NCBI GenBank assembly: GCA_015501585.1
Contig: JADNRY010000035.1
Span: 1-64,000 of the forward strand
Direction of reading: 5' to 3'
Origin: Rhodocollybia butyracea
Lineage: Eukaryota; Basidiomycota; Agaricomycetes; Agaricales; Omphalotaceae
Length of the DNA: 64,000 nt
The notes under the pieces were generated by a model that was not told the origin of the DNA, made no database searches, and was given only the letters and a program-made list of their open reading frames with translations. Made by a program: the position numbers and the translations under genes. Every line of letters begins with the position of its first letter. The stretch's first letter is position 1. This document shows positions 18,310-29,742 of the stretch, piece by piece.

Positions 18310-21081
18310 ATGTCTGTTTTCAAGGACAAAATTGCTCCTATTCGCTCAAATATCTCTCTACCAGAGACAGAGGACTCCTGGGAAAAGATATGCAGTGGCA
18401 TCGTCTCCTTTTCAGAACTTGTTCGAGCTTCATCCACCAACTTTCCGAATGAAATAGTCGCTGTGGCCCGCGAACTAAACCGACCCATAAACAACGCTTT
18501 GAAGTCGGAACGAACTAGGCTCTCCGGACCAACAATTGACCTCGTCACTTTAATGGCGTCAGAATTAGGCACCGGCTTTGAGCCTCTTCTCCATCTCTAT
18601 TTTCCAACTCTGCTCCTCCTTTGTGCTCGCACGAGCAAAGTTGTCTTCGGTCGGGCCCGAACATGTGTTCTATCTATAATTGAAACAACACAATTGGTAG
18701 CTACTCTTCCCTATTTTATTACCTCTATTCGGGACAAGTCTGCTTCGCTCCGATTGGTTGCGGCAGAGGGTACACTTGCATGTATGAACTCTCTGAACCC
18801 GCCCGACTTGGAAAAAGAAGAAAGGACAAGGGACATCGAGACTTTCATCAAGATGTCCGTCAGAGACGCCAATTCTGATGTTAGAAAGATCGGTAAACAG
18901 ATATTTCAAGCTTACGAACTGTTACTCCCAACTAAGGCCGAAAGGTTCGTTCATCTGGTTCTCTTTTTAGGTATTTATCTGACTTCGTCTAATATAGGTT
19001 TGCCGCTCCACTTACACCGACCAGTAAAAAAATATCTCGGACTAAGCTCGAGACCTAGATCTACCCTGGAGATTGCTGGACACTCGCGTCCACAGACACA
19101 TTTGTCCAGTTCATCATCCACATCAAACGTCCCAGATCTTAAACCACAGGCACCGAAACTTACGAAAAAACCATCTCAGCCTGTCCTCTCCTCCAACGCA
19201 CCATCTTCTCGAGCGCCACGCGCACCTGCTCCTGCAGCAGTGGTACCCTCTCGTTCACGTTCCCGACCCCCGTCAAGACCCGATAGCGCTGCCGACCTGC
19301 ACATCATACATCCACCGAAGGACCAGTCGTCCCGTCAGACTGCCGGTCCTATGAGACCCAATCTTTCAGTCTCTCGCTCGGAATGTTTCACCGCTACCTC
19401 ACAACACACGCGTTCTGTCTCAACCAACTCAGTTACTTCTGGTCCCATTCGTTATCCCAACCATCTTAACCACAGTGCATCTTCTAAATTAATGAGCACG
19501 ACTGGCGCCCCCCAGCGCGCAATTATATCCTTGGTTTCAGATGCTGTATCCACTTCCAAAACGGTTGGTGCGCTATTACGGATAGACCCAAGTGGTGGGC
19601 GTGACTGTAATCCTGTTGCATCTAAAAAGCCTCTACTTTCAAAGCTGAACGCTGAGGAGCCTGCAGTCAGCCCATTTCCTGACGTCGAAAGCGGTAAAAA
19701 TGAACCGTTTCTCAAGAAACCAGAGCTACCCAAATCCAGTCGGAGCGCGAAAGAGATTATGGAAAAGTCCAAAGTTCAACCAACCCTGTCTAAAAAACCA
19801 TCACTTAGAACACTCAGCAAGCGAGATGAGCATGTCTCCACGGTAACTGGTTCCGATGTCACCACCAAAGAATCCTCTGACTCTATGCCGCTTCACTCTA
19901 AGCAACTACAGTCTACAGCTTCTTCTCGAGCCCGTACGATCTCTACTTCTATATCTGCATTGGCCGTGCCCTCGGTATCTCGCACGAGGACTACCTCTAC
20001 AACCACGATTCCTGGTCTGAAAGCGCCCGCTACGCGAACCCGAGCTGTTTCAGGTGGCGCCTCTATCGCGGCCTCTGTGCGACCTCGAACCATCACGGCT
20101 TCCAAATCCACAAGTAATAATGTCGTTCGACCTCTCATTTTGACCAGAGCCGCGGTCAAGCCCGCGTGGGGTAGTTCTTCTGCGACACGTCCAGGTGTGC
20201 AAGGGGATAGCAAGCGTGTTGTTGGAAAAGATAAGGCGACTTCAGGTGTATCGAACGTGAAGGCTGTAGGAAAGCAGAAGAGGCCTTCTATTGTCCCTGA
20301 GGAGCTAGATGATACTGCAGCTTCAAACGGCCCTAAGATGGTGAATGTTAGTAATGACGAAGGTGTTGAATTAATGAATGGCGGAGAGAATGGAGGGGAA
20401 ACGCATGGAAATCATGAAGAAGTCGAGCCGCTGAGCGACGGAATACCTGGTACTGAATTTCTGGATGAATACGGTGCGAGTCCTTCGAATATGCGGCCGA
20501 TTGAGCTCGAAGGCAGAGGAGAAGAAGATGGCGTCCACGACACCTCTTCAACTGATTTTAGTGTCGTTCCAAAGGGAAAACCCTCAGTGGATGACACCAT
20601 TCCTGTTCTCCCTCAGCTCGACGATGGCAACGAAGCTTCCATGGCGTCTATTGCTCTCGACCACACATCTAATCCAATTCAAGTGGAGGCTTCCCCTCAT
20701 ACTCATACTCAGTCCCCTTCCGAGGCCAATGGGCCGCTCGAGGTTGTGATCAGCCCTAGCACACCAATGTCTGATGCCCAAACTCCCGTTCGGCGCGTAG
20801 GTGTCCAAGGGGTTGGTTTTGACCTTAACATACCGGCTGACGGACAGGCTACACCTATATCTGCGCTGCTTTCTTCAATCCAGCGCGGTTTCTTATTTAC
20901 GCCTGCCTCCCCACTGTCTCCCCCAGACTCTTATCTACCCAAAGAAACGGGCACGACGCCTGTGATACCGTTTCCTCTGTTTTCTAATGTAATATCCCGA
21001 CCAAAACCTACTTTAGAGTCGAATGCCGATAACGGTAGCTACAGCGAGTGGAAGGAAAACTTCAAAACAGACGAGCGTTAG
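18310..21081 (+). CDS. CLASP-family microtubule-binding protein (Cls1-like), probable frameshift
   Basis: The first ~210 residues are helical and end in HEAT-like repeats (SIRDKSASLRLVAAEGTLAC, VRDANSDVRKIGKQIFQAYE), matching the CLASP N-terminal TOG domain that stabilises microtubules. The rest is a Ser/Pro/Arg-rich basic region of the kind that binds the microtubule lattice, then an acidic tail. The frame is open for 923 codons, but this includes a likely intron at 18945-18997 (GTTCGT...AATATAG, 53 nt). Splicing it gives ERFAAPLTPTSKKYLGL only if one A is removed from the seven-A run at 19026-19032. Read unspliced, the junction is unlike the family. Either the assembly has an extra A or the gene uses the unspliced frame. 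Confidence 0.8.
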   Translation: MSVFKDKIAPIRSNISLPETEDSWEKICSGIVSFSELVRASSTNFPNEIVAVARELNRPINNALKSERTRLSGPTIDLVTLMASELGTGFEPLLHLYFPTLLLLCARTSKVVFGRARTCVLSIIETTQLVATLPYFITSIRDKSASLRLVAAEGTLACMNSLNPPDLEKEERTRDIETFIKMSVRDANSDVRKIGKQIFQAYELLLPTKAERFVHLVLFLGIYLTSSNIGLPLHLHRPVKKYLGLSSRPRSTLEIAGHSRPQTHLSSSSSTSNVPDLKPQAPKLTKKPSQPVLSSNAPSSRAPRAPAPAAVVPSRSRSRPPSRPDSAADLHIIHPPKDQSSRQTAGPMRPNLSVSRSECFTATSQHTRSVSTNSVTSGPIRYPNHLNHSASSKLMSTTGAPQRAIISLVSDAVSTSKTVGALLRIDPSGGRDCNPVASKKPLLSKLNAEEPAVSPFPDVESGKNEPFLKKPELPKSSRSAKEIMEKSKVQPTLSKKPSLRTLSKRDEHVSTVTGSDVTTKESSDSMPLHSKQLQSTASSRARTISTSISALAVPSVSRTRTTSTTTIPGLKAPATRTRAVSGGASIAASVRPRTITASKSTSNNVVRPLILTRAAVKPAWGSSSATRPGVQGDSKRVVGKDKATSGVSNVKAVGKQKRPSIVPEELDDTAASNGPKMVNVSNDEGVELMNGGENGGETHGNHEEVEPLSDGIPGTEFLDEYGASPSNMRPIELEGRGEEDGVHDTSSTDFSVVPKGKPSVDDTIPVLPQLDDGNEASMASIALDHTSNPIQVEASPHTHTQSPSEANGPLEVVISPSTPMSDAQTPVRRVGVQGVGFDLNIPADGQATPISALLSSIQRGFLFTPASPLSPPDSYLPKETGTTPVIPFPLFSNVISRPKPTLESNADNGSYSEWKENFKTDER

Positions 21082-21527
21082 ATACAGCTGATACGTGATT
21101 TCGCCACTTATGTACATATATATGTGTTGCTTACGAGTAGTATGCGTCTGTAAACAGTCGATGGCATTTTCCGAGCAAAATAAAAATCTAAAAATCGGCG
21201 TGTTCACGAAATTACACGAAGCCCAATGGCAGAGAGATGTACAAAACTTAAACCTAGACTTGAACCTTGACATGTTGCCTAATTACAGCTTCGGGAGTAC
21301 TGTACCAGAAACAGACCACCCTAAGTTAAGCCAAGTTGTTCTGTAAATGACAGGTTATGTAGGTTGTTTGCCTGCCCATAGAAACCAGCCACAATAACAA
21401 AAGAAACCAGAAGACAAAGGGTAATGTTGCAGACGTATATTAAACTTTACTAAACAATGCCATTCTCAGTTTTAATCCTGGTTAAAACCTTCATGGCGAG
21501 ATAGGACAGGATTGAAACCAGTACTTA
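21082..21527. other. Intergenic stretch downstream of CLASP
   Basis: I see no gene here. The short frame at 21095-21346 (+) has no motif and is probably 3' UTR or chance. Confidence 0.4.
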
Positions 21528-21710
21528 TTAAGAGGATAATTGCCAGACGCCAAGCATTTTGCGATATATAGTAGAAGGGTAAAGATACATAGATATATAC
21601 ACGGCCCAACAGCCATAAATGACTGCCTGCGGTCCTAGTCTCTTATAAACAGACATATCCACGATGTGGATAGAGCTGAGCGAGCACTTACCTGGTGTCG
21701 CCCAAAACAT
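21528..21710 (-). CDS. Possible small single-span membrane protein, two exons
   Basis: From an ATG at 21710 a first exon (MFWATP...) meets a strong donor GTAAGT. An acceptor AG near 21634 then opens a second exon encoding GPQAVIYGCWAVYISMYLYP and a short polar tail, ending TAA at 21528. The joined product would be about 40 residues with one hydrophobic helix. Small mitochondrial or ER subunits look like this, but I do not recognise the family. The splice sites are the main support, and a chance frame is quite possible. Confidence 0.25.
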   Translation of the reverse strand: MFWATPGKCSLSSIHIVDMSVYKRLGPQAVIYGCWAVYISMYLYPSTIYRKMLGVWQLSS

Positions 21711-21993
21711 ACCTGGAGCCAAGGAACCAGACAGGAGGCGAGTGAGGGAGTAAAGTTTAATGTAAGATGTCTAAGATGAAAGAACGGGAAAAAAGCAACC
21801 TTTAGAGAAAAAATGAAAAAAGCAACCTAAAGCTGGGCGGGAGCTGGCAAATTTGGACGGTGGGAATGGAAACTAACATGCAATAAGGCGCTTCAAGGTT
21901 CTGCAATAATTAAAAGAAACAAGCAATACTTCGAAAACAGTTATAATATAGAACGAAGCAAACTAGTCCTTCACAAACCCAAACTACGGTAAA

Positions 21994-24900
21994 TTAAACA
22001 CGCTCCTTTCTGGCTGCCCGTCTCTCTGCATCTTTACACTTTCGAACAGCGTCTTGGATGGCCCGAGTCCAGACTATATAAAACGGGCTTAGCGGAACAG
22101 CTAACGGATGTTTCTGGTATCGTACGCACGCTGGCAATCTCTGGCAGAAGTTGCTCGAAGTGCGATGGCTTCGCCGCCGCGAGGATAGGGCAGAGTTACT
22201 TGGAATCCAAGATCATCTACACGGGGCGTAAGACAAGAGGGAGAATGCTCCGTGTTATATGTCGACGTACCTCGATTACCAAGAAGGTCCTTGACCTGTG
22301 CCTCTGATAATGCAATAGGCTAATGACATCGTCAACTTTCAAACCCTATATCGACAAAGTAGATGGGTGGCTCACCATGCGATACAGATTCTGGACCTTG
22401 TCGTCTGTGAGTACCAGAATATCACTGCACAGGAACGCGTGTAGTTTGCGTCCACTTTTGGATTTCATCACGGCACCGTCCTTCAATAATCGCCGTGCAC
22501 CCATGTACCGGGTTGGAGCTGTAAGATCTAGTCGTCTAAGTAGAGAAGGTTCAACCAAAACCCCATAGAAAGTTTGAACAGAAAGCCCACCCCTGCCCGA
22601 TCCACAAATGCTGCGAAATACGCCTCAACGTCTCCTGGCCCTCTTGGTATCGGATTGTCTCATTGATGTGGTTAAGAATTTTCTCTGCGATCTGGACAGA
22701 GTCATCGATTGAGCCTTTCTCTTCGCCCGGTAGAGTGTAGTGGGAAATCTGCATGGAAGAGAACAGATATGGGCAGACAGTGTTAAGAGATGAACGTAAA
22801 TACGTACTTGCCGAATGAGGAGTGGATACCTTGTGATGCGTTGCACTAGCAGATACGATATCTAGCTTCTCACTATAGTAGATGAATAACTTATCCTCAC
22901 TGGGTATGAGCAGATAACTAGACAGATCCAGATTCCTCGCTGAAGGGCCATCCCGAATACTTCTAAGCAAGGCCTCAACTTCTACATTCGAATCCCGAAT
23001 ATCTTGAAGGACCTTGATGGCGTTGCTTTGGTTGACACAATATTCCTGTTGAACCTCATCAGGGATGTGCCTATGTGCTTAGAAATATCTCACCATATAG
23101 ACACCCATACTTGACATGTAGTTCTTGATCACATCACCGATACGGTCAATATAAAGCCTGCACTCTTTCTGCCTTTCCTCGAGCGAGCTCATAAACGTCT
23201 GTCAAAATGTAACAACCATTAGAGAGCAAATCGTTTGCGGACAACATTATCGTACAATGTTGGTAAGCAAGATATCCTCTATATTGGCGAATATCACAGT
23301 TATTGCCTTTCGGTCGAGCAATGGTAGCATTTTGGAGTAAAAAATCTGTATGGAATGGATAAATGAATATATGTTCCATACTTGTACAAGAAATTCGCCT
23401 ACTTCTACGACAAGTTGTAGATCTCGGACGTATGTGTTCTCAGTGGCGATCAGTTCGAAAATGGCCTAGACCAGACTATAAACACTGCGGATGAAAGCAA
23501 ACACTGCTTGGCCTACCTCTTGTCGTTTCCTCTCATTGAGTGGAATACCATCCAACGCCGATTTATCCACCAAACTGGCCCAGGACTACAAAATAAATAA
23601 GCCCATGTATTGCAGAGGGAAAAGATATTTACACTGCCGAAAGCAGGACTCGTCGGCCGCGTCGGATCCTCACTAGACGAATTACTCATAATCGGAGCAG
23701 ATATAGTCAAAGTCCGCCGAGGTTCGGAGTCCACAGGCGTTTTGGATCGTCCAAGGAAATTGAGAATTCCATACGATCGACTTTCACTGGTGCTGTCTTT
23801 CGAAGGAGTCGCCGACATGGCTACCGAGCTCGTAGGAGACGACAACGCAGTGTCAAAAGAAGCCACAGATAGCCGATTGTCATCTGTATTATCCGACTGA
23901 ACCTGCGCAAGACGAAAAGCTTCATACCTCTCGAAGGCATCATCGAGACGAGTCAATTTCGAGTCGTTCACAGCATTTGGTACCAGTGGAAGATCCTTCG
24001 ACGAAATGGAAGAGACGGATTGTCTTTGAGGAGCTGCGGGCGGGGGCCTTCTTTTCCGCGGTCTCTGTGGGGGTTTCGTATCTTTCTTGACGATTAAACC
24101 AGCAGCTTCCAGAACCATTTGACGTTCATGTTCGCGAGCTTCGCGCTCTTCCAGCGTTTCAGATTCAGCAGTCCCCTCACTGCCTTCGAAAGAAAGGTAA
24201 TTGTCAGAATCAGAATCACTTGTGTCTTTATCTTCATCGTCGTTATCACCATCATCCTCATCACTGTGTGCACTCTCCAGGAGTGGAGAGTCTATAACCG
24301 GACTTAACCTAGGTGTACTGGGAGCAACGGTCAATGGCCTTCTTTCTGATTCCAGCTCTTCCAACGTCAGACTACTTGTTGTTGAACGACTTGCGACGTT
24401 ACCAGTATCGAATCCATCTAGATAGGTAGACCCATTGAATCAAAATCCATTCGAAGAAATATCCATTCCATATTCCATTTAATTTTGAGGAGTGGTACAT
24501 GAAAAGAAGCAGAAAAAAAGAGAAAAAAGCAACTTCAGCCTGGGGACGATGAGAGGAATCGAGGGAGGGAAATGTAGGTGGAAATGGGAAGGCACAGACA
24601 AGAAAGAAAGGGGAAGGGTAAACAGAGCGTTTGGGGGAAAGAGACAATGTGACTAACCCTCGACGACCTCGAGATACCCTGCGGGTACAATGAACACCAC
24701 ACCGCCTTGTTCTGCTTTCCACCACTCCTCTTCAGTTTGGTCAACGATTGTGACTTGGTCACCTTCAGTCATTGATAATTCATCCGGGTTCGCGCCAGTG
24801 TAGGTGTATAGCGCTGTGGCTTTAACTGTTGAGAACATAGTAAGCATAGACGGGAGAGATGACCAGTCGGCATACACACCTGAATTGACTTCTTGAACAT

Positions 24901-27900
24901 ATGTCTTTGGGAACAAGCCCTTCTTCCCTGTACAGATCAAAGTACCATACCACCAATCACCACCCGTCTTGGATGGATGAACACTCAACATGAGGTTTTC
25001 TCCAAAGCCTAGAAACGAATCAACCAAATCCACCACATAAAACAGAACACATACTTAAATCATCAGGTCCATCACCGTCAAACGGATACAGTGACCTCGC
25101 ATTCAACGCTGTCAAGAAAATTATTTAGCTCAGAACTTCCTTTTCAAAAAAAGAAAATCACTGATGGATTGATCAATATCGGCCATCAGCTCGTTCGTCG
25201 AATCCACAACACCCTCGACCTGGATATCTGGGACTCCGGTGCCAGCAAGCGGCTCGACATCTTCACTAATAGTCGGAATCCCAACTCCCGGAACAGGAGT
25301 CATTCTATCCGCCGCTAAACCAGCGTACCAATCTACCGATTGTCGATTGTTGCCGTTGTCAGTACCATGGGAACCCTGCGTAAGCATCGATGGTGTCTCG
25401 AGAACGGCAGGAGGTGAAGGCGGTCGAGCGCTAGCAGCGACAATGATATGAGCAGGAGGCGCAGCGTCACCCAAGACTTTCCCAGACATTGGAGGCCCAC
25501 TTTTATCGACGGTTTTCGTTGGCCGCAGACGAGCGCCACCTTGGATGGAACTAAGCAACGCACCACGGTCTCCTGTGGCACCCCCGCCGCTCATGGGAGG
25601 TGGCGGCGGGGCTGTGGGAGCCATAGGAGGAGCCGGTGGTGGTGGCGGTGGTGGCGCATTATCTTTAGATGGAGCTGGAGGAATAAAATTCGCACCAGGA
25701 GTAGGCGAACTAGGGCTAGATCCAGACCCAGCACCCGACTGAGGCCTAGGCAGCAAGTTCCCAAACAGCTTATTCGCAATATCATTCCTAACAGCCCTCG
25801 AAGCACTGATATCATCATCACTAGAATCGTCGTCGTCGTCCCTTTCTTTGACCATGTCCCAGTCTTCGTCGTCGTCTGGAGGTGCAGTGTGGTAAGATTT
25901 GGGGCCGGAGGAGACGGGAGTGGAGATGGTCCGCGCAGGAGGTTGCGTGGGGGCGACGGGAGTGATTGCAGGAGGAGGGGCAACGGGAGGGGTTGCAGCA
26001 GAGTTGACCCAAGGGTTCGTGTTTGCGCTGGCAGGAGTTGCAGAAGGAGTTGCAGCAGCGCTGATCAAGCGACTGAATGGATTCGTACTGGATTTCTCCG
26101 GTGGAGACGTAGGAGGACTAGCCATAGGCGGTGGCGGAGCTACAGGCGCAGCAACAGTGGCAGGAGCGGGAGGAGGAAGCTGAGGCGAACCCGAAGGTCG
26201 TTCCTTCAATGCCCTCAGCCTAGCTTGATATTGCTCCTCTTCACGTCGAGCCTGCTCTTCTTCCCTCTCCATTTCTTCCAGTGCTTTAATACGAGCAGCA
26301 CGGACTTCGCGTTCTTTCTTCAAAGCAGCCTGACGTTGACGGAGAGCCTGTTCTTCTGGATCGACTTCTGTGGCTTTTGGTTCTGCAGAAGGTTGAGGCG
26401 GGGCAGTGGGTACTACCGGAGCGGCAGCAGGAACTGGAACAGGAACAGGCGCTGCCGCACGTGCAGGCCTCTTTGGCGGTGGCGGAGGTTTCTTTGGCGC
26501 TGAAGACGTAGGGGTGGGGGCAGCAGATGTAACAGGTACCTTGGGAGCAGCAGCAGCGGCCACACCATTACCCTCTTTCAGCCCTCTCTCCCTCTCCAAC
26601 CTTTCCATCCTCAAACTCTCCCTCTCTTCTGCTTCCTTCTCAGCAGCACGAGCTTTTTCCTCCGCCTCCTTCTTCTCCCGCTCTAGCCTATCCTCGACAG
26701 AATGATCGACAACTGGGGTTGAAGAAGGCGTGGCGACCAAACCAAGTTTGGCTTTGCGTTCTTCGATACGACGTTGAGCCTGTGCACGACGTTCCTCAGG
26801 AGTCATGTTCCTCAAGGAAGCAGCTGGGGAGGGAACCGCCCTTGGGGCGGGAGGAGGATCTCGGATAGAATTCGGTGGTGCAGCTGGAGGAAGCGCCGGC
26901 GAAGATTGAGCAGGACTGCGAGGACGATCGTAATCCCGTTCCCTATAACCATCTCCCCGATAGTCCCTGTCACGTTCACGCTCACGATACCTGTCTTCAT
27001 CGGGGCCCCCTCGGGAGTAGGGCCTATCACGGTCATCGCCGCGAGAGTATGGCCTATCACGGTCATCGCCACCACGCGAATACGGCCTATCACGATCATC
27101 CCCTCCACGCGAATAAGGCCTATCACGGTCATCCCGCCACGAGAGTAAGGCCTCGACAAATACCTATCATCATCCCGATACCTCCCTGTCCTCTCATTAT
27201 TCCGATCCCGGTCCCTCTGCCACTGCCTCTTTTCCCTCTCCCTCCTCTCATCCCTGGCCTTGAGCTTTCTCTCCAACTCGGGTAGTTTCTCATGCCTCAG
27301 GCTAAAAGCTCCCTCTCAAACCTTCTCTTATCTTCCTCCTTGCTCGCAGTTCTCGGCCCTCTTGACACATAATCCAAATCCTCAGTGAGACGTTTAATAC
27401 GATACTTGAGATCGTCCCTCTCTGCATCCAAGGCTTCGTCTTCTGCTGATTTTGCGGCATTCTCCTGCGAGGTTTTGTCGATCATGTACGAGCTATTATC
27501 GAGCATATGACGCATTTCATCAATATCACCCGCTCCGCTCTTGTCATGTGTACCACGAATGGCATCGCGGTCAACATGTCGTCGAGAGGAGTTGTAAACG
27601 CCAGAGCCAGAAGTGTCCTCGTCGTGTTTGTATATGGTCGCATCGCGACTAGAGTCCAAGGATGAGTTGGACGAATTGAAGGAACGGACCTTGAGACGCG
27701 AAAGATTTGCATCGCGTGTAGTTGGAGATTGGTTTCGAGTTTCGTTTTTCAAGAGGTCTTTCAGGATATCGACGGAGCCGCCAAGGTCGCGAGCAGATGG
27801 CGGGACGAGTTCCGAGGGAAGAGTGTCGGGAATATCGTTACCGTTTAGCCTTCGGTAGATCAAACCCATTGCGACGTGAAATTCAGCAATATTCAGCTTC

Positions 27901-28727
27901 CCACGGTCGTCGACATCTGCAAGGGTCCTGGAGCAGGATTAAGATGGCACGCAAAGATTTGAATGAACCTACCAAATGCGAGCCAACTCATCTTTACTCA
28001 ATCCACTCTGTCCAAACACCTCCAAAGCATTTTGACCGGTGATGAACCCCGTGTTATGAGCATCCCATGCTCTAAAAATCTGATCATAGCTCTTTTTCTC
28101 GGCTTTTGAAAGCGCCCATGGGGTTTTAGGTGCCGAGCCCTGATTCTGCTGCTGGAATGACTGCTGGAGGTTAAGTCCACTTTGGAGAACGTTTGGCGCC
28201 AACTGCGGAGCTCCCGTAGCACTATATGGCATGGCAGTATTCATCGGCATAAAAGTACTCGACATCATCTGCAGTTTGGGGTCAATAAAACCCGTAGCCT
28301 GAGGAAGAAGAGGCGATGCGCTGAGAAAAGAACGATTTTGGGGAGGCGGATGGGAAAGAAAACTTGGAGGCTGAGACTGAAATTGGCTGGGAATAGGTGG
28401 AACTGGGGGCGGAGGAGGAGCTTGTCGGTATTGTTGCTGCGGATAGCTTCCAGAGCCAGAAAATCCAGAGCCGGGGAATCCAGTTTGCTGCGGCGGCACA
28501 AAACCAGTTGGCTGAGTTTGCATTCCGCCTCCAAAACCGGTTTGTTGAACAGGAAAGCCAGTTCTCTGTGGTAAAATCCCGCTAGTTGGTGCAAATCCTT
28601 GTTGGAATTGGGGATTCTGTTGTTGTAACTGTGGATTTTGTTGTAACTGTGGATTTTGTTGAAACTGTGGGTTTGCAGGTGGGACACCAGTTTGCATAGG
28701 GTACTGGTAGCCCTGTTGTTGGCCCAT
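21994..28727 (-). CDS. CIN1: CIN1/intersectin: EH, WH2, two SH3, Rho-GEF (DH) and PH scaffold
   Basis: This endocytic scaffold links coat proteins to actin and Rho-GTPase signalling. Reading from the ATG at 28727, there is a Gln/Pro-rich head with QTGF repeats, then one EH domain ([20 protein letters not shown] ... [13 protein letters not shown]) and a coiled coil. Next come an Arg/Asp-rich tandem repeat (units of [11 protein letters not shown]) and a Pan1-like segment ([20 protein letters not shown]). A Pro-rich region contains a WH2 actin-binding motif ([18 protein letters not shown]). Two SH3 domains follow ([30 protein letters not shown]), then a DH domain ([33 protein letters not shown]) and a PH domain ending [12 protein letters not shown]. 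The order matches Cryptococcus Cin1. Two one-base deletions near 27,300 and 27,135 break the coiled-coil/repeat part and are probably sequence errors. Confidence 0.85.
27000..27160 (-). repeat. 33-bp coding minisatellite in CIN1
   Basis: About five tandem units encode [11 protein letters not shown] with small variations in the linker between coiled coil and Pan1-like segment. The frameshift near 27,135 falls inside the first unit, in a run of Gs where a base is easily lost. Confidence 0.8.
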
Positions 28728-28902
28728 TGCGACATGATGGTAAAGAAGGACGGCGAATACGGCCAACGACGTAAACTGACGCGCGAATTTGCATAGCCAC
28801 TGGTATTCGCACGGTCATCGATGTGCATTGTTGTGCTGAAGCCTTGTTTTGTTCCAAGTTTTTATACTTTTATACTTGAGAGTAGTCTGACAAGTGCTGA
28901 GG
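28728..28902. promoter_or_regulatory. Shared divergent promoter, CIN1 / AIM41
   Basis: 175 bp separate the two ATGs on opposite strands. A TTTATACTTTTATACTT tract lies ~35 bp upstream of the AIM41 start, possibly a duplicated weak TATA element. Confidence 0.45.
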
Positions 28903-29700
28903 ATGCTGCGTGCAAATCGATTATCTACTGCGAGCCGTGCCCGCAGTTTTCAGGCCACCATGCAAGCAAACCTGCCGAAATCGGCCGACTCTACAATTGT
29001 TTCCCAAACCAAAATGTTGAACCTCGCCAGGCGTCTGTTATCCCCTCCGTTTTCAAGGTTCTACAGCACATCTTCACCAGAAATACGTGAAACTCTCCAG
29101 CTACGCGTCAAGGATGCGATGCGGGTAGGTGTTTCCTAAATTTCAGCTAACAGAAAAGTAATTGCTTTGCACCAGGCCAAAAATGCAGCAGCTGCAACCA
29201 CTCTTCGCGTTTGTCCCATCTACCATGTAATGCATACGTGGAAATAACAGCTTCTAGTCTATTCTAGCAGAGATTAACGCAGCAGACAAAGCTGCAAACA
29301 GCATGATCCCACCTTCCAGTATTCTCAACATTATTCGAAAAGCGTCCGCGCGACGGGTACGTGATGAGCTGGCCGAATTAAATCTATCTAACTGCTCAAG
29401 TAGCATGACGCGGCCGCGCAATTTACTCAAGCAAACCGTCCCGACCTGGCCGAGAAGGAGCTCCTAGAAGCCTCTGTTGTCGAACAATTTCTTCCTCCCC
29501 TACTAAGCAGTGCTGAAGTGGATCATGCCATTCAAACCGTTCTCACTTCATTAGCAATTTCGCCAGACAACGATCCTCGAAAAGCCACGGGCAGAATTTT
29601 CAAGGCGTTTTACGCACAAATTGATCGCTCTCAAGTGGATCCAAACCTCGTCAAAGCCCGAGTGGACATCGCACTCAATTCACTGAAAACTAATCAATAA
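28903..29700 (+). CDS. AIM41: AIM41 mitochondrial YqeY/GatB-like protein
   Basis: Four exons encode a mitochondrial protein with a basic, hydroxylated presequence (MLRANRLSTASRARSFQATM) followed by a YqeY domain. Splicing joins EIRETLQLRVKDAMR, AKNAAAATTLR, SILAEINAADKA and ASARRHDAAAQFTQANRPDL, then LAEKELLEASVVEQFLPPLL. The pattern LRSILAEI-x-ADKA and the E-x-FLPP-L motif define the YqeY family, which resembles the tail of GatB amidotransferase. Yeast Aim41 is mitochondrial, but its exact role is not settled. The internal acceptor is chosen at CTTCTAG|TCTATTCTAG because only this restores the conserved helix. Confidence 0.85.
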
Positions 29701-29742
29701 TTATAGTACACAATGTCTAGCTAGTTACACAAAGGCCTCATT

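Noticed and set aside
25448..26503. 351-codon plus-strand frame rich in Arg and Trp
   Set aside because: It is the antisense shadow of the Pro/Ala-rich region of CIN1, whose domains and splice sites read well on the minus strand.
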